A stretch of 64,000 bases of DNA from Bacillota bacterium (GCA_013177945.1 JABLXW010000016.1:1-64000), one strand, 5' to 3'; shown: positions 8,025 through 21,054, numbered from the stretch's first letter. A program made the numbers and translations. Notes: a model not told the origin generated them from the letters alone.

Positions 8025-11000
8025 ATGCTCGATGTCAGCAACTTTGAACAGATGAGAATAGGTCTGGCCTCCCCGGAGCAGATCCGGGCCTGGTCAAGCG
8101 GGGAAGTTAAGAAACCGGAAACCATTAATTACCGGACTCTCAAACCGGAGCGCGACGGCCTTTTCTGCGAAAGAATTTTCGGTCCCACAAGAGACTGGGA
8201 GTGCCACTGCGGAAAATATAAAAGGGTTCGTTATAAAGGGATCATCTGCGACCGCTGCGGGGTCGAGGTAACCCGTTCCAAGGTCCGGCGGGAGCGTCTG
8301 GGGCATATTGAACTGGCAGCACCTGTTTCCCATATCTGGTATTTTAAAGGGATCCCGAGCCGGATGGGGCTCTTGCTTGACATCTCCCCCCGCTCCCTGG
8401 AGAAGGTTCTTTATTTTGTTTCTTATATTGTTACCGACCCGGGAGATACGCCGCTCACCAAAAAGCAGCTGCTCACAGAATCGGAGTATCGGGAGAACAG
8501 GGAAAAGTACGGAAACCGCTTCAGAGCAGGGATGGGCGCAGAAGCGATCAAGGAGCTGCTTGAAGAAATAGACCTGGATGAGTTGAGCCAGCAGCTGCGG
8601 GCGGAACTCAAGGAGGCGACGGGCCAGCGCAAGGTTCGCGCCATCCGGCGCCTGGAGGTTGTTGAAGCCTTCCGGAAGTTGGGGAACCGCCCCGAATGGA
8701 TGATTCTGGAGGTCATTCCGGTGATTCCCCCGGAGCTCCGGCCGATGGTCCAGCTGGACGGGGGGAGATTTGCCACCTCGGATTTGAACGATCTCTACCG
8801 CCGGGTGATCAACCGCAACAACCGGTTGAAGCGCCTGCTTGACCTGGGGGCGCCCGATATCATCGTCAGAAACGAAAAGCGGATGCTCCAGGAGGCGGTT
8901 GATGCATTAATCGACAACGGGCGGCGCGGCCGTCCGGTCACAGGGCCCGGCAACAGGCCCTTGAAATCCCTGAGCGATATGCTGAAAGGGAAGCAGGGCC
9001 GGTTTCGCCAGAACCTGTTGGGGAAGCGGGTGGACTACTCGGGGCGCTCTGTGATCGTCGTCGGTCCCGAATTGAAGCTCCACCAGTGCGGCCTCCCGAA
9101 GGAAATGGCCCTGGAGCTCTTCAAGCCCTTTGTCATGAAGCGCCTGGTAAACCAGGGTTATGCCCATAATATCAAGAGCGCGAAGCGGATGGTTGAGCGG
9201 GTTCGCAACGAAGTCTGGGATGTTCTGGAGGATGTCATTAAGGAGCATCCCGTGCTCTTGAACCGCGCTCCCACCCTGCACAGGCTGGGAATCCAGGCCT
9301 TTGAGCCGGTTCTGGTGGAGGGCCGGGCGATCCAGATTCACCCCCTCGTCTGTACCGGGTACAATGCCGACTTTGACGGGGATCAGATGGCCGTTCACGT
9401 TCCTTTGTCCGCCGAGGCCCAGGCCGAAGCGCGGATCCTGATGCTCTCCAGCCACAATATTCTGAACCCAAAAGACGGGCGCCCCGTAACGACCCCAACC
9501 CAGGATATGGTTTTGGGTTGCTACTACCTCACTCTCGACAGGGAGGGGGCTAAAGGGGAAGGCAAGGTCTTCCGGGATTTCAACGAGGCTTATTTTGCTT
9601 ACGAGAGCAAAGAAATTGACCTCCACGCCAGGATTAAAGTGCGCCTTGATGGAAAACTTGTCGAAACGACGGTCGGCCGGTTGATCTTTAATGAGGTTAT
9701 TCCTCCAGAGCTGGGTTACATCAATGAGGTTGTCGGGAAGAAGATGCTTGCCCAGATCATCGGGAAGTGCTACCGCCAGCTCGGATACGCCCGGACGGCG
9801 GTGCTCCTGGATGGAATTAAGAAGCTCGGCTTTACCTACGCCACGAAGGCAGGGATTACGGTAGGGATTACAGATGTCACTATCCCCCCTGATAAGGACG
9901 AGATCCTTGCTGAGGCCGAGGCCGAGGTTGACAGAATTGAGCAGCAGTACCGCCGGGGCCTGATTACCGAAGAGGAGCGCTACGAAAGGGTCACCGGAAT
10001 CTGGCAGAAAGCCACAGATCGGGTAACAGAATCTCTGCTCAAGACCCTGGATCCGCTCAACCCCGTGTACATGATGGCGACTTCGGGGGCGCGCGGAAAC
10101 ATTCAGCAGATCCGCCAGCTGGCGGGAATGCGCGGCTTGATGGCCGACCCCTCGGGCCGGATCATCGACCTTCCCATTAAGGCGAACTTCCGGGAGGGGC
10201 TGACGGTGCTGGAATACTTTATTTCCACCCACGGCGCCCGGAAGGGGCTGGCGGATACCGCGCTCCGCACGGCAGACTCGGGTTACCTCACCAGGCGCCT
10301 GGTGGATGTCGCCCAGGATGTGATCGTGCGGGAGGAAGACTGCGGAACCAGGGAAGGTTTTTACGTGGAAGAAGTGACAGATGGCGGCGATGTCATCGAA
10401 ACTTTAGAAGAGCGCATTGTCGGCCGTTTCACTCTGAAGCCGGTTGTTCATCCCGAAACCGGTGAGGTAATCGTTCCTGCTGATACGGAGATTACCGAGG
10501 AGCATGCTGCGGCAATTCTTGCTGCCGGAATCAGGAAGGTCCTGATCAGGTCGGTTTTGACCTGCAAGACCCACTACGGAGTCTGCCAGAAGTGCTACGG
10601 GCGGAACCTTGCCACAGGCTTTCCGGTGGAGATCGGAGAGGCTGTGGGAATCATGGCGGCCCAGTCGATTGGAGAGCCCGGGACGCAGTTGACGATGCGA
10701 ACCTTCCATACCGGTGGGGTTGCCGGCGAAGATATCACCCAGGGGTTGCCCCGGGTGGAAGAGCTTTTTGAGGCCCGGAAGCCAAAGGGGCAGGCGATTA
10801 TCGCCGAGTGTGACGGGATTGTTCGCATTACGGAAAACAAAGGGAAGAAAGAGGTTGAAATCGTAGGCGAAACGGAAAAGTATACCTACCAGATACCCTT
10901 TGGCTCGAGAATCAAGGTGGAAGACGGCCAGTATGTGGAAGCAGGTGAAGAGCTGACCGAGGGCTCCATCAACCCCCACGATCTCCTTCAGGTGAAAGGG

Positions 11001-11555
11001 ATTACGGCCGTGCAGGCTTACCTCCTCCGGGAGGTCCAGCGCGTCTACCGGATGCAGGGGGTTGACATCAATGACAAGCACATTGAGGTCATGATCAGGC
11101 AGATGCTGCGCAAGGTGAAGGTTGAAGATCCGGGCGACACGGAACTCCTGCCCGGGGGCCTGATCGAGGTCTTTGATTTTGAGGAGGAGAACGCCCGGGT
11201 GCTGGCGGTAGGGGGAGAGCCTGCGACGGCAAAACCGGTCATTTTAGGGATTACGAAAGCTTCGCTGGCAACCGAATCCTTCCTTTCCGCGGCTTCCTTC
11301 CAGGAGACCACGAGGGTCTTGACGGAAGCGGCGATTAAGGGGAAGGTGGATCCTCTCCTGGGGCTGAAAGAAAACGTCATCATTGGAAAACTGATTCCGG
11401 CCGGAACCGGGATGTCCCGCTACCGCAACATCAAGGTGCTTGATGAGGAAGAGTTCAAGAAGCCTGGAAAAGAGCCGGAGGAGGTTGAAGAGCGGGTTGT
11501 CTCCGGCGGGGAGCAGGAGGAGCCTGCAGGAGAAGAAGCGGTTGGCCTGAAGTAA
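8025..11555 (+). CDS. rpoC: DNA-directed RNA polymerase subunit beta'
   Basis: Catalytic beta' subunit, 1176 residues. It has the N-terminal zinc site (CHCGKYKR then ICDRCGVEV), the bridge between clamp and active site, and the catalytic NADFDGD motif that binds magnesium. The trigger loop region ([21 protein letters not shown]) and the second zinc site ([13 protein letters not shown]) are present. Length and motifs are normal for Bacillota, with no intein or insertion. The end is acidic, like that of rpoB, though much shorter. ATG 8025 follows AGGGAGTGAGG. Confidence 0.98.
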   Translation: MLDVSNFEQMRIGLASPEQIRAWSSGEVKKPETINYRTLKPERDGLFCERIFGPTRDWECHCGKYKRVRYKGIICDRCGVEVTRSKVRRERLGHIELAAPVSHIWYFKGIPSRMGLLLDISPRSLEKVLYFVSYIVTDPGDTPLTKKQLLTESEYRENREKYGNRFRAGMGAEAIKELLEEIDLDELSQQLRAELKEATGQRKVRAIRRLEVVEAFRKLGNRPEWMILEVIPVIPPELRPMVQLDGGRFATSDLNDLYRRVINRNNRLKRLLDLGAPDIIVRNEKRMLQEAVDALIDNGRRGRPVTGPGNRPLKSLSDMLKGKQGRFRQNLLGKRVDYSGRSVIVVGPELKLHQCGLPKEMALELFKPFVMKRLVNQGYAHNIKSAKRMVERVRNEVWDVLEDVIKEHPVLLNRAPTLHRLGIQAFEPVLVEGRAIQIHPLVCTGYNADFDGDQMAVHVPLSAEAQAEARILMLSSHNILNPKDGRPVTTPTQDMVLGCYYLTLDREGAKGEGKVFRDFNEAYFAYESKEIDLHARIKVRLDGKLVETTVGRLIFNEVIPPELGYINEVVGKKMLAQIIGKCYRQLGYARTAVLLDGIKKLGFTYATKAGITVGITDVTIPPDKDEILAEAEAEVDRIEQQYRRGLITEEERYERVTGIWQKATDRVTESLLKTLDPLNPVYMMATSGARGNIQQIRQLAGMRGLMADPSGRIIDLPIKANFREGLTVLEYFISTHGARKGLADTALRTADSGYLTRRLVDVAQDVIVREEDCGTREGFYVEEVTDGGDVIETLEERIVGRFTLKPVVHPETGEVIVPADTEITEEHAAAILAAGIRKVLIRSVLTCKTHYGVCQKCYGRNLATGFPVEIGEAVGIMAAQSIGEPGTQLTMRTFHTGGVAGEDITQGLPRVEELFEARKPKGQAIIAECDGIVRITENKGKKEVEIVGETEKYTYQIPFGSRIKVEDGQYVEAGEELTEGSINPHDLLQVKGITAVQAYLLREVQRVYRMQGVDINDKHIEVMIRQMLRKVKVEDPGDTELLPGGLIEVFDFEEENARVLAVGGEPATAKPVILGITKASLATESFLSAASFQETTRVLTEAAIKGKVDPLLGLKENVIIGKLIPAGTGMSRYRNIKVLDEEEFKKPGKEPEEVEERVVSGGEQEEPAGEEAVGLK

Positions 11556-11648
11556 TTGACAGGTGCTGCGCCCGGGTGCTAAAATCTACATTGTGTGAAT
11601 TTCGCAAAGAAGCCTCTCAAAACTGGAATCAAGGGGAGTGAGAGGAAA

Positions 11649-11891
11649 GTGGAAAGACTGCTTAACGCGCGCAAGAAAACGGTGGGAACAAAACAAACCC
11701 GAAAAGCGGTTGAGAAAGGCCAGGCGCGGGTGGTTTATGTTGCAAAAGACGCGGAAGCGCGGATCACTTCTCCTTTGCTCCAGTTGTGCGCTGAGAAGAA
11801 CGTCGAAGTGGTGATGCTGGATTCCATGGAGGAGCTCGGTAAAGCATGCGGGATTAAGGTGGGAGCAGCCTCGGCGGCAGTCATCGAGTAG
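11649..11891 (+). CDS. rplGB: L7Ae-family kink-turn-binding protein (L7Ae-like)
   Basis: 80-residue member of the L7Ae/L30e/S12e/Gadd45 family. Such small Bacillota proteins (YbxF/RplGB) bind RNA kink-turns, and their presence between rpoC and rpsL is conserved. The family core is visible: TKQTRKAVEKGQARVVYVAKDAE and the later VEVVMLDSMEELGKACGI. I chose GTG 11649, eight bases after a GAGAGGA motif; earlier in-frame codons back to 11595 lack homology. Its cellular RNA partner is not settled for the family. Confidence 0.85.
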   Translation: MERLLNARKKTVGTKQTRKAVEKGQARVVYVAKDAEARITSPLLQLCAEKNVEVVMLDSMEELGKACGIKVGAASAAVIE

Positions 11892-11942
11892 CTTTCAGGT
11901 GAAAAAGTGCGGGATTTTGCGGGATTTTAAGGAGGTGTTCAG

Positions 11943-12326
11943 GTGCCGACGCTTAACCAGCTGGTTCGAAGAGGCAGGAAAAAGGCAGAAAAGAAATCGA
12001 CTGCTCCTGCTCTGAAGAATTCTCCCCAGAAACGGGGGGTCTGCACGAGGGTATATACGACAACACCGAAGAAGCCGAACTCGGCGCTGCGGAAAGTGGC
12101 CCGGGTCCGCCTCACAAACGGGGTTGAGATTACCGCTTACATTCCCGGAATCGGGCATAACCTGCAGGAGCATTCTGTCGTCCTTGTCAGGGGAGGCCGG
12201 GTCAAGGACCTGCCGGGCGTCCGTTACCACATCATCAGGGGAACCCTGGATACTGCCGGTGTTCAGGGAAGGAACCGGGGCAGGTCGAAGTATGGAACGA
12301 AGCGGCCCAAGGCGGCAAAGGCGTAG
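11943..12326 (+). CDS. rpsL: 30S ribosomal protein S12
   Basis: 127 residues. S12 sits at the decoding centre and monitors codon-anticodon pairing. The invariant loops [13 protein letters not shown] and [13 protein letters not shown] are unaltered, so no streptomycin-resistance substitution is seen at the classical lysines. The gene starts with GTG at 11943 behind AAGGAGGTG. It opens the str group with rpsG, fusA and tuf. Confidence 0.97.
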   Translation: MPTLNQLVRRGRKKAEKKSTAPALKNSPQKRGVCTRVYTTTPKKPNSALRKVARVRLTNGVEITAYIPGIGHNLQEHSVVLVRGGRVKDLPGVRYHIIRGTLDTAGVQGRNRGRSKYGTKRPKAAKA

Positions 12327-12345
12327 CAGGAAGGGAGGGATGTGA

Positions 12346-12816
12346 TTGCCTCGCCGTGGTAGTGTCCCCAAGCGGGACGTTTTGCCGGATCCCGTTTACG
12401 GGAGCAAGGTTTTTACAAAGCTGGTCAACAAGGTGATGTGGGACGGGAAGAAGAGCCTTGCCGAGAAGATTTGCTACGGCGCTTTTGACATCATCAAGGC
12501 CAGGACAAAGCGGAACCCGATGGAGGTCTTCGAGCAGGCCTTGAAGAACGTGATGCCCGTCCTGGAGGTTAAGGCGCGGCGCGTGGGCGGCGCCAACTAC
12601 CAGGTTCCTGTGGAGGTGCGGCCGGAACGCCGCCTGACCCTGGGAATCCGGTGGCTGGTAAATTACGCGCGGGAACGCGCCGGCAAGAGCATGCAGGAAA
12701 AGCTGGCGGCGGAAATTATTGATGCCGCAAACAATACCGGCGGCGCCGTCAAGAAGAAGGAGGATACCCATAAAATGGCGGAGGCCAACAAGGCTTTTGC
12801 CCATTACCGGTGGTAA
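12346..12816 (+). CDS. rpsG: 30S ribosomal protein S7
   Basis: 156 residues, standard length. S7 nucleates assembly of the 30S head and contacts E-site tRNA. The start [16 protein letters not shown] and the segment [19 protein letters not shown] are typical. The start codon is TTG (12346) behind GGAAGGGAGGGATG. It lies 19 bp after rpsL and 46 bp before fusA. Confidence 0.97.
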   Translation: MPRRGSVPKRDVLPDPVYGSKVFTKLVNKVMWDGKKSLAEKICYGAFDIIKARTKRNPMEVFEQALKNVMPVLEVKARRVGGANYQVPVEVRPERRLTLGIRWLVNYARERAGKSMQEKLAAEIIDAANNTGGAVKKKEDTHKMAEANKAFAHYRW

Positions 12817-12862
12817 GTGCCGGTGGCAGGCTGATAAACCATACGGAAAGGAGGGATCAAGC

Positions 12863-14953
12863 ATGGCGCGTGAAGTTTCGCTGGAAAAAATTCGCAACAT
12901 CGGGATCATGGCGCACATTGATGCAGGAAAGACCACGACAACCGAGCGGATCTTGTTCTACACCGGCCGCGTCTATAAGATGGGGGAAGTGGACGACGGA
13001 GCGGCAACGATGGACTGGATGGTTCAGGAGCAGGAGCGGGGAATTACAATCACCTCGGCGGCCACTACCTGCCCCTGGCGGGGTTTTACCATAAATTTGA
13101 TCGACACGCCAGGGCACGTGGACTTTACGGCGGAGGTAGAGCGCTGTCTACGGGTGCTTGATGGCGTGATTGCCGTTTTTTGCGCGGTTGCCGGGGTTGA
13201 GCCTCAGTCCGAGACGGTCTGGCGTCAGGCGGACAAGTACCGGATTCCCCGCATCGCCTATTTGAACAAGATGGACCGGGTAGGAGCAAACTTCTTCCGG
13301 GCCACCGGGATGATCCGGGAGCGCCTGGGGGCGAATGCGGTGCCGATCCAGCTCCCCATCGGAAGCGAAGACTCGTTCCGGGGAGTTGTTGACCTGGTAA
13401 AGAATAAGGCAATTATCTACCTTGATGAATTGGGAACGGTCAGCGAAGAGACCGAGATTCCGCAGGAAATGGCCGGGGAGGCGCGGCGCTACCGGGAGCA
13501 GCTGCTGGAAGCTCTTGCAGAACTGGATGAAGATTTGATGGTCAAGTACCTGGAAGGGGAGCCGATCTCCGAAGCAGAGATCAAGGCCGCAATCAGGAAA
13601 GGAACACTTTCCTGCAAGCTGGTTCCCGTGCTCTGCGGGTCTTCGCTCCGAAATAAAGGGGTGCAGCCTCTGCTCGATGCAGTTGTTGATTATCTCCCGT
13701 CCCCGGCCGACATCCCGCCGGTGGAGGGGGTTCATCCCAGGACCGGAGAAACCGTGGTGCGGCACGCGGGCGACGAGGAGCCGCTGGCCGCCCTCGCCTT
13801 CAAGGTGCAGACCGACCTTTACGCGGGAAAGCTGGTCTTTCTGCGGGTGTATGCCGGGACCCTGGAGTCTGGGGCGACGGTTTACAACGCCACCAAGGGG
13901 AAGAGAGAGCGGATCGGGCGCCTGGTGAGAATGCACGCCAACCACCGGGAGGACCTCACAGAGGTTCATGCAGGTGACATTGCTGCTGCGGTTGGTTTGA
14001 AAGAGACCATCACCGGCGATACGCTGTGCACCGAGGAGGAGCCCCTGGTCCTGGAGCCCATGCATTTTCCTGCTCCGGTTATTTCTGTGGCAATCGAACC
14101 CAAAACCAAGGCCGATCAGGATAAAATGGGAACGGCCCTGCACCGCCTTGCCGAGGAGGATCCCACTTTCCGTACCTATACGGATCGGGAGACGGGGCAG
14201 CTGCTCATTGCCGGAATGGGCGAGCTTCACCTGGAGATCATTGTGGACCGGCTCCTGCGGGAGTTCAATGTGGATGCCTATGTGGGCAAGCCCCAGGTGG
14301 CTTATAAAGAAACGATCAGCCGCAGGGCCCGGGGCGAGGGAAAATTCATCAGGCAGACCGGGGGACGGGGGCAGTACGGGCACGTTGTTTTAGAACTGGA
14401 GCCTCTTCCCTCCGGGCGGGGCTGCGAGTTTGAAGACCGCACCAAAGGAGGGGTGATTCCGAAGGAATTTCTTCCCGCCATCGAGGCGGGGATCAGAGAA
14501 GCCATGGAAAGCGGTGTGCTCGCCGGTTATCCCATGATCGATATCCGGGCGGCCCTTGTCGGGGGCTCTTTCCATGAGGTTGACTCTTCGGAAATTGCAT
14601 TTAAGATTGCGGGCGCCTGCGCCTTCCGTTCGGCTGCCGAGAAGGGAGCTCCGGTTTTGCTGGAGCCCATGATGAAAGTCGAAATCACCGTCCCCGAGGA
14701 GTATCTGGGTGATGTGATCGGTGATTTCAATGCCCGGCGCGGCCGGATCGAAGCAACCGAATTGAGAGGGACCACCCGGGTCGTCCGGGGAGTGGTTCCG
14801 CTCGCGGCGATGTTCGGTTATGCCACCGACCTGCGCTCTTTAACCCAGGGGCGCGGGAACTACGTCATGCAGTATTCTCATTACGAGCAGGTACCTCCTG
14901 CGGTTTCGGAGAAGCTTATCAGCCGTCCCCGCAGGAATTGCTTGAACATTTAA
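12863..14953 (+). CDS. fusA: Translation elongation factor G
   Basis: 696 residues. GTPase that drives translocation of tRNA and mRNA. The G motifs are [13 protein letters not shown] (G1), [10 protein letters not shown] (G2), DTPGHVDF (G3) and NKMDRVGA (G4). Domains II-V follow, with GMGELHLEI and the domain IV segment near [24 protein letters not shown] 12863 follows AAAGGAGGGATCAAGC. The C-terminal coding end runs into a 38-bp block made only of A and T that separates it from tuf. Confidence 0.97.
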   Translation: MAREVSLEKIRNIGIMAHIDAGKTTTTERILFYTGRVYKMGEVDDGAATMDWMVQEQERGITITSAATTCPWRGFTINLIDTPGHVDFTAEVERCLRVLDGVIAVFCAVAGVEPQSETVWRQADKYRIPRIAYLNKMDRVGANFFRATGMIRERLGANAVPIQLPIGSEDSFRGVVDLVKNKAIIYLDELGTVSEETEIPQEMAGEARRYREQLLEALAELDEDLMVKYLEGEPISEAEIKAAIRKGTLSCKLVPVLCGSSLRNKGVQPLLDAVVDYLPSPADIPPVEGVHPRTGETVVRHAGDEEPLAALAFKVQTDLYAGKLVFLRVYAGTLESGATVYNATKGKRERIGRLVRMHANHREDLTEVHAGDIAAAVGLKETITGDTLCTEEEPLVLEPMHFPAPVISVAIEPKTKADQDKMGTALHRLAEEDPTFRTYTDRETGQLLIAGMGELHLEIIVDRLLREFNVDAYVGKPQVAYKETISRRARGEGKFIRQTGGRGQYGHVVLELEPLPSGRGCEFEDRTKGGVIPKEFLPAIEAGIREAMESGVLAGYPMIDIRAALVGGSFHEVDSSEIAFKIAGACAFRSAAEKGAPVLLEPMMKVEITVPEEYLGDVIGDFNARRGRIEATELRGTTRVVRGVVPLAAMFGYATDLRSLTQGRGNYVMQYSHYEQVPPAVSEKLISRPRRNCLNI

Positions 14954-14985
14954 TTTAAATATAAATAATTTTAAATATAAATTTA
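14948..14985. repeat. Pure A/T block with a short direct repeat between fusA and tuf
   Basis: Thirty-eight consecutive bases are A or T in an otherwise GC-rich region. TTTAAATATAAAT occurs once near 14954 and a near copy, TTTTAAATATAAAT, near 14970. The block overlaps the fusA stop codon and ends about 23 bp before the tuf start. Confidence 0.8.
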
Positions 14986-15008
14986 GCTTGAGAAAGGAAG
15001 GATTCTTG

Positions 15009-16209
<1,201 letters not shown>

Positions 16210-16257
16210 TAATCTACGCGAGGGCCTTTTTCACAGGCCCGTTGAGGAGGGATGAGA

Positions 16258-16566
16258 GTGGCGCGTCAGAAGATCCGGATCAGGTTAAAGGCCTTTGACC
16301 ATAAAATACTCGACCAGTCTGCCCAGAAGATCGTGGAAACAGCCCGGAGAACAGGGGCCTCCATTTCGGGCCCCGTTCCCCTTCCTACGGAAAAGAGCAT
16401 CATTACCATTTTGAGGTCGCCCCATAAAGATAAGGATTCCCGGGAGCAGTTCGAGATGCGCACCCACAAGCGGCTCATCGATATTTTAGAGCCGACCCCG
16501 AAAACGATCGATGCCCTGATGCGTCTTGACCTTCCCGCAGGGGTTGATATTGAGATCAAGCTTTAA
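16258..16566 (+). CDS. rpsJ: 30S ribosomal protein S10
   Basis: 102 residues, first gene of the S10 group. S10 is a 30S head protein that also works as NusE in transcription antitermination. The text [26 protein letters not shown] and the ending [12 protein letters not shown] are canonical. GTG 16258 gives MARQKIRI and stands six bases after GAGGAGGG; ATG 16252 touches the Shine-Dalgarno motif and is less likely. The S10, spc and alpha groups then run without an obvious break. Confidence 0.95.
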   Translation: MARQKIRIRLKAFDHKILDQSAQKIVETARRTGASISGPVPLPTEKSIITILRSPHKDKDSREQFEMRTHKRLIDILEPTPKTIDALMRLDLPAGVDIEIKL

Positions 16567-16596
16567 CCGGAGACGGTCGGGGATTTGGAGGTGAAG

Positions 16597-17229
16597 ATGT
16601 TGCGCAAAGGAATTCTTGGAAGAAAACTCGGCATGACCCAGATTTTCAGCGAAGAAGGAGAGGCAGTTCCGGTTACGGTGATCAAGGCGGGCCCCTGCAT
16701 TGTGGTGCAGAAGAAGACTCCTGAGCGGGATGGCTATGCCGCCCTCCAGTTGGGTTTTGAGGAGGTGCGTGCCGAAGATCTAAGCCTCCCCCGGCGCGGC
16801 CACTTCGCCCGGCGGAAATTGAAGCCGCTCCGTTTCTTGCGGGAAATCCGGGTGGATGCAGAAGATCTTGACCGGTATGAAGTGGGCCAGGAGGTCCGGG
16901 TCGATATCTTCAAAGCCGGAGAGTATGTTGATGTGCGCGGGACTTCGAAGGGGAAAGGGTTTGCAGGAGGGATTAAAAGGCACGGCTTCCAGCGGGGCCC
17001 CATGAAGCACGGGTCCAAGTACCACCGCAGGCCCGGCTCCCTCGGCGCAAAGGGCCCGGCCCGGGTTTTCAAAGGACGGAAGCTTCCCGGGAGAATGGGC
17101 GGCGCAAGGGTAACCGTCCAGCATTTAAAGGTTGTCAGGGTGGACCCGGATAGAAATTTACTCCTGGTCCGGGGCGCGGTGCCGGGAATCCGCCAGGGGC
17201 TCCTGGTTATTAAGAACTCGCTGCGCTAG
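16597..17229 (+). CDS. rplC: 50S ribosomal protein L3
   Basis: 210 residues. L3 reaches from the surface to the peptidyl transferase centre and starts 50S assembly. The start [25 protein letters not shown] and the central loop [22 protein letters not shown] are typical. ATG 16597 is spaced five bases after GGAGG; an in-frame TTG 12 bp earlier lies on the Shine-Dalgarno sequence itself. Confidence 0.96.
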   Translation: MLRKGILGRKLGMTQIFSEEGEAVPVTVIKAGPCIVVQKKTPERDGYAALQLGFEEVRAEDLSLPRRGHFARRKLKPLRFLREIRVDAEDLDRYEVGQEVRVDIFKAGEYVDVRGTSKGKGFAGGIKRHGFQRGPMKHGSKYHRRPGSLGAKGPARVFKGRKLPGRMGGARVTVQHLKVVRVDPDRNLLLVRGAVPGIRQGLLVIKNSLR

Positions 17230-17250
17230 CCAGAAAGGAGGCAAGGAGGC

Positions 17251-17880
17251 ATGCCAAAAGCAGCCCTTTACGATCCAGCAGGAACCAGAGTTGGAGATCT
17301 GGAACTCCGGGATGACATTTTCGGAGGCCCGGTGAAAAAGTCTGTCCTCCACCAGGCTGTCGTCCGTCACCTGGCATCCATGCGCCGGGGCACTGCGGCG
17401 ACGAAAACCCGGGGCGAGGTTCGGGGCGGCGGGCGCAAGCCCTGGCGCCAGAAAGGGACCGGACGGGCCCGGGTCGGAAGCATTCGCTCTCCTCTCTGGC
17501 GGGGGGGCGGGATTGTCTTCGGGCCGAAGCCCCGGGACTACCGCCAGTCCCTTCCTCGCAAGGTCCGCCGCCTGGCTTTAAAGTCGGCCCTTGCTGCCCG
17601 CGCCCAGACGGGGGATCTCGTGGTCATCGAGGATATCCGGCTCGAGGCTCCGAAGACGAGGGAGGTCGTCAAGCTCCTGGAGGCGATGGAAGTCGGGGAG
17701 CGCGCCCTGCTGGTTGTTGAAGCTCCAGATCCGCTGCTTGAAAGGTCGACGCGGAACCTGCCGGGGATCCGGATTGCCCTGGCCAGTCAGTTGAATCCTT
17801 ATGAGATCCTGGCAGCAGGCAAGGTAGTCCTGACGAAGAATGCCCTTGCCAGGGTTGGGGAGGTGTTGGCCGATGCTTAG
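17251..17880 (+). CDS. rplD: 50S ribosomal protein L4
   Basis: 209 residues. L4 lines the peptide exit tunnel. The tunnel loop [37 protein letters not shown]-like segment is present at about residues 50-83. ATG 17251 follows AAAGGAGGCAAGGAGGC. Its last codons overlap the rplW start, which suggests coupled translation. Confidence 0.96.
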   Translation: MPKAALYDPAGTRVGDLELRDDIFGGPVKKSVLHQAVVRHLASMRRGTAATKTRGEVRGGGRKPWRQKGTGRARVGSIRSPLWRGGGIVFGPKPRDYRQSLPRKVRRLALKSALAARAQTGDLVVIEDIRLEAPKTREVVKLLEAMEVGERALLVVEAPDPLLERSTRNLPGIRIALASQLNPYEILAAGKVVLTKNALARVGEVLADA

Positions 17881-18166
17881 CCCCCAGGACATTATTATCA
17901 GACCGGTTGTGACGGAGAAATCGGTCAACCTGGCGCAGCAGCAGAACAAGTATACTTTTTATGTAAACAAACAGGCCACCAAAATCGACATTAAAAAAGC
18001 TGTTGAGGAACTCTTCAAGGTAAAGGTGCTGGCCGTAAATACGGCGATCATCAAGGGCAAACCCAGACGGGTCGGGCGCTTTCGGGGCCGGAGACCGGAC
18101 CGGAAGAAGGCAATCGTCACTTTGCGACCCGGAGACAAGATCGAAATCTTTGAAGGACTGCTCTAG
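17873..18166 (+). CDS. rplW: 50S ribosomal protein L23
   Basis: 97 residues. L23 surrounds the tunnel exit and docks trigger factor and SRP. The family start [19 protein letters not shown] is complete from ATG 17873, which overlaps the rplD stop by eight bases and has GGGAGGTG upstream inside rplD. The RNA-binding part [22 protein letters not shown] closes the protein. Confidence 0.95.
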   Translation: MLSPQDIIIRPVVTEKSVNLAQQQNKYTFYVNKQATKIDIKKAVEELFKVKVLAVNTAIIKGKPRRVGRFRGRRPDRKKAIVTLRPGDKIEIFEGLL

Positions 18167-18217
18167 CAGTAAGCTTTGATCAGAATCTGCAGCAAGAGAT
18201 GGAAGGGAGGGAAAGGC

Positions 18218-19045
18218 GTGGCTATCAAAAAGTTCAAACCGACATCTCCAGGGCGGCGCCAGATGACTGTGCTCGGCTTTGAGGAGCTGAGTGATGTAGA
18301 ACCGGAACGCTCGCTCCTGGAGCCTTTGCGGAAAAAGGCCGGACGCAACAACCAGGGGCGGATTACTGTCCGCCACCGGGGCGGAGGAATGAAGCGTTTC
18401 TACCGGATCATTGATTTCAAGCGGAATAAGGATGGAATTCCGGCAAAGGTTGCAACCCTGGAATACGATCCCAACCGCTCGGCGCATATTGCGCTCCTCC
18501 ACTATGCGGATGGGGAGAAGCGCTACATCCTGGCACCGCTGGGGCTCAAAGTGGGGGATACGGTGGTTTCCGGAGAGGAGGCGGACATCAGGCCCGGAAA
18601 CGCCCTCCCGTTAAAGAATATTCCGGTGGGGACCCTGATCCACAACATTGAATTGAAGCCGGGTAGGGGCGGCCAGCTTGTGCGGTCGGCCGGGGCGGTG
18701 GCCCAGTTGATGGCGAAAGAGGGCCCCTATGCCCACATCCGGATGCCTTCGGGTGAAGTGCGCCTTATTCACCTGGACTGCAAGGCTACCATCGGCCAGG
18801 TGGGGAACCTGGATCACGAAAATATTACCATTGGGAAGGCCGGAAGGGCGCGCTGGCTCGGGATCAGACCAACTGTGCGCGGCGTTGTCATGAACCCCTC
18901 GGACCACCCCCACGGGGGCGGGGAAGGAAAGTCCCCCATCGGGCGCAACCCCGTAACACCATGGGGCAAGCCTGCCCTGGGGGCGAAGACGCGGAAAAAG
19001 AAGAAAGCCTCGGATAAAATGATTATCAAGCGGCGCACCAGGTAA
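18218..19045 (+). CDS. rplB: 50S ribosomal protein L2
   Basis: 275 residues. L2 is needed for subunit joining and peptidyl transfer. The end [21 protein letters not shown] carries the conserved His at the active region. The start [21 protein letters not shown] begins at GTG 18218 with GGAAGGGAGGGAAAGGC before it. Confidence 0.97.
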   Translation: MAIKKFKPTSPGRRQMTVLGFEELSDVEPERSLLEPLRKKAGRNNQGRITVRHRGGGMKRFYRIIDFKRNKDGIPAKVATLEYDPNRSAHIALLHYADGEKRYILAPLGLKVGDTVVSGEEADIRPGNALPLKNIPVGTLIHNIELKPGRGGQLVRSAGAVAQLMAKEGPYAHIRMPSGEVRLIHLDCKATIGQVGNLDHENITIGKAGRARWLGIRPTVRGVVMNPSDHPHGGGEGKSPIGRNPVTPWGKPALGAKTRKKKKASDKMIIKRRTR

Positions 19046-19072
19046 AAGCGCCCTAAGGAGGGTAAGGAAGGA

Positions 19073-19357
19073 GTGGGCCGTTCTCTTAAAAAGGGGCCTT
19101 ATTGCGATCCAAAGCTCTTGAAAAAGATCATCGAAATGAACGAGAAGGGCACGAAGCGGGTGATTAAAACGTGGTCGCGGCGTTCGACGATCTTTCCCGA
19201 GATGGTCGGCCATACCATCGCAGTGCACGATGGGCGCAGGCATGTTCCCATTTATATCACCGAGGATATGGTGGGTCATAAGCTGGGCGAGTTCGCGCCG
19301 ACGAGGATCTTCCGCGGCCACGGTGCCCATACAGAGCGTTCAACGGCACTCAAGTAG
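19073..19357 (+). CDS. rpsS: 30S ribosomal protein S19
   Basis: 94 residues. S19 works with S13 at the top of the 30S head next to the A-site finger. [19 protein letters not shown] and the ending [16 protein letters not shown] are canonical. The start is GTG (19073) after GGAGGGTAAGGAAGGA. Confidence 0.96.
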   Translation: MGRSLKKGPYCDPKLLKKIIEMNEKGTKRVIKTWSRRSTIFPEMVGHTIAVHDGRRHVPIYITEDMVGHKLGEFAPTRIFRGHGAHTERSTALK

Positions 19358-19371
19358 AAGGGGTGAAGAGC

Positions 19372-19713
19372 GTGGAGGCACGGGCGGTTGCACGCTATGT
19401 CTGGATTTCCCCGCGCAAAGCGCGCCAGGTGGTGGATCTCGTGCGGGGCAAGAAGGTCACTGAAGCGCTGGCGATCTTGCGTTTTACACCGAAGAAAGCG
19501 GCGCGTCCTGTTGCGAAGGTGGTGCGTTCGGCCCTCGCGAACGCCGAACACAACTACAATTTGGATCCGGATAACCTGTACATCAAGAGAATTTACGTGG
19601 ATGTGGGGCCCATTTTCAAGCGCTACCAGCCCCGGGCGCGGGGACGGGCGGACCTCAGGCGCCGGAGAACCAGCCATATTACCGTTGTAGTAGGTGAGCG
19701 AAAGGAGGGATAG
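19372..19713 (+). CDS. rplV: 50S ribosomal protein L22
   Basis: 113 residues. L22 spans the 50S subunit and forms the tunnel constriction with L4. Visible are [27 protein letters not shown] and the loop end [22 protein letters not shown] chose GTG 19372 because it gives the family N-terminus with AAGGGG eight bases before; GTG 19363 in frame is the alternative. Confidence 0.94.
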   Translation: MEARAVARYVWISPRKARQVVDLVRGKKVTEALAILRFTPKKAARPVAKVVRSALANAEHNYNLDPDNLYIKRIYVDVGPIFKRYQPRARGRADLRRRRTSHITVVVGERKEG

Positions 19714-19716
19714 GGA

Positions 19717-20397
19717 ATGGGACAGAAAGTGCATCCCAAAGGCCTCCGCCTGGGCATCATCAAAGAGTGGGATTCGAAGTGGTATGCCGCAAAGAATTTC
19801 CGGGAGCTGCTGCATGAGGATATCGCGATCAGGAATTTTATTAAAAAGCGTCTTTTCCTTGCAGGGATCTCCCGGATTGAGATCGAGAGGGCTGCCCATC
19901 GTGTGCGGGTTTCCATCCACACCGCGAAGCCCGGGATCGTGATCGGGCGCGGAGGAGCAGAAGTGGAAGCCCTGCGGAAGGAACTTGAAGGACTGACCGG
20001 AAAGCAGGTCAGCGTCAATATCATTGAAATTAAGAAGCCGGAGCTGGAGGCCCAGCTGGTTGCAGAAAATGTTGCAGCACAGCTCGAAAAGCGGGTTGCT
20101 TTTCGCAGGGCCATGAAGCAGGCCGTTTCCCGCACCATGCGCATGGGGGCGCAGGGGATCCGGATTGCGGTAAGCGGCCGCCTGGCAGGAGCGGAAATGG
20201 CCCGGACCGAGTGGTACAGTGAAGGCAAAGTTCCCCTCCATACACTGAGAGCGGATATCGATTACGGCTTTGCCGAGGCCAATACAACTTACGGGAAAAT
20301 TGGTGTTAAAGTCTGGATTTACCGGGGCGAGGTTCTCCCTGAAAAGACTCCGCCCAGGCTTGAAGAGAGTGCGGGCGGGGAAGGAGGCAGAGGCTGA
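19717..20397 (+). CDS. rpsC: 30S ribosomal protein S3
   Basis: 226 residues. S3 lies at the mRNA entry and has helicase-like activity with S4. It contains the KH domain with [14 protein letters not shown] and the C-terminal domain [32 protein letters not shown] 19717 follows AAGGAGGGATAGGGA. Its stop overlaps the rplP start by one base. Confidence 0.96.
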   Translation: MGQKVHPKGLRLGIIKEWDSKWYAAKNFRELLHEDIAIRNFIKKRLFLAGISRIEIERAAHRVRVSIHTAKPGIVIGRGGAEVEALRKELEGLTGKQVSVNIIEIKKPELEAQLVAENVAAQLEKRVAFRRAMKQAVSRTMRMGAQGIRIAVSGRLAGAEMARTEWYSEGKVPLHTLRADIDYGFAEANTTYGKIGVKVWIYRGEVLPEKTPPRLEESAGGEGGRG

Positions 20398-20834
20398 TGC
20401 TGATTCCGAAAAGAGTTACCTACCGGAAGCAACACCTGCGCCGGCCGACGGGGAAGGCGGGCCGGGGCAATGAGGTTACCTTTGGAGAATACGGTCTCCA
20501 GGCTCTGGAACCCGGCTGGATCAGCAGCCGGCAGATTGAGGCGGCCAGGATCGCGATGACCAGGTATGTCCGGCGGGGCGGCAAGGTTTGGATTAAGATT
20601 TTTCCCGATCAACCTGTTACCGCGAAGCCCGCTGAAACCCGGATGGGGAGCGGGAAGGGGGCTCCGGAATTCTGGGTGGCTGTTGTTAAACCAGGTCGTG
20701 TCCTTTTTGAGCTTGCAGGGGTTTCTGAAGATGTGGCGCGGGAGGCAATGCGCCTTGCAGGTCATAAATTGCCGGTGAAGACGAGGTTTGTGAAACGCCA
20801 CGAAGCGGGTGGTGAGGCCGGTGAAGAAGGTTAG
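20397..20834 (+). CDS. rplP: 50S ribosomal protein L16
   Basis: 145 residues. L16 organises the A-site region of 50S and binds near 5S rRNA. Its start [20 protein letters not shown] and the segment [18 protein letters not shown] are standard. ATG 20397 overlaps the rpsC stop (ATGA arrangement), with GGAAGGAGGCAGAGG upstream. Confidence 0.96.
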   Translation: MLIPKRVTYRKQHLRRPTGKAGRGNEVTFGEYGLQALEPGWISSRQIEAARIAMTRYVRRGGKVWIKIFPDQPVTAKPAETRMGSGKGAPEFWVAVVKPGRVLFELAGVSEDVAREAMRLAGHKLPVKTRFVKRHEAGGEAGEEG

Positions 20835-21054
20835 GGAACTTCGGGAGCTGACCGACGAGGAACTGGAACGCAAGCTGGTTGACCTGAAAGAAGAGCTTTT
20901 CCGCCTTCGTTTCCAGATGGCGACAGGTCAGCTGGAAAACCCCATGCGGATTCGGGAGATCCGGCGGGACTTTGCCCGCGCCAGGACAATCTTGCGGGAG
21001 CGGGAGCTGAGCCGGCAGCGTCAAGAGATCGGGAAGAGACAGGGGGTATCGTAG
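20821..21054 (+). CDS. rpmC: 50S ribosomal protein L29
   Basis: 77 residues, slightly long for L29, which sits beside L23 at the tunnel exit. [29 protein letters not shown] is diagnostic, and the C-terminal dozen residues are an extension. Three in-frame GTG codons (20809, 20812, 20821) precede the core; 20821 gives the family-like MKKVREL. The gene overlaps the end of rplP. Confidence 0.92.
   Translation: MKKVRELRELTDEELERKLVDLKEELFRLRFQMATGQLENPMRIREIRRDFARARTILRERELSRQRQEIGKRQGVS

Noticed and set aside
8907-10232. 441-codon open frame on the minus strand
   Set aside because: It lies wholly inside rpoC, which has full homology over this region; the opposite frame shows no domain and arises from GC-rich codon bias.
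16217-16243. Terminator between tuf and rpsJ
   Set aside because: GGGCC and GGCCC can pair around a T-rich loop, but the stem is five bases long and no T-run follows.
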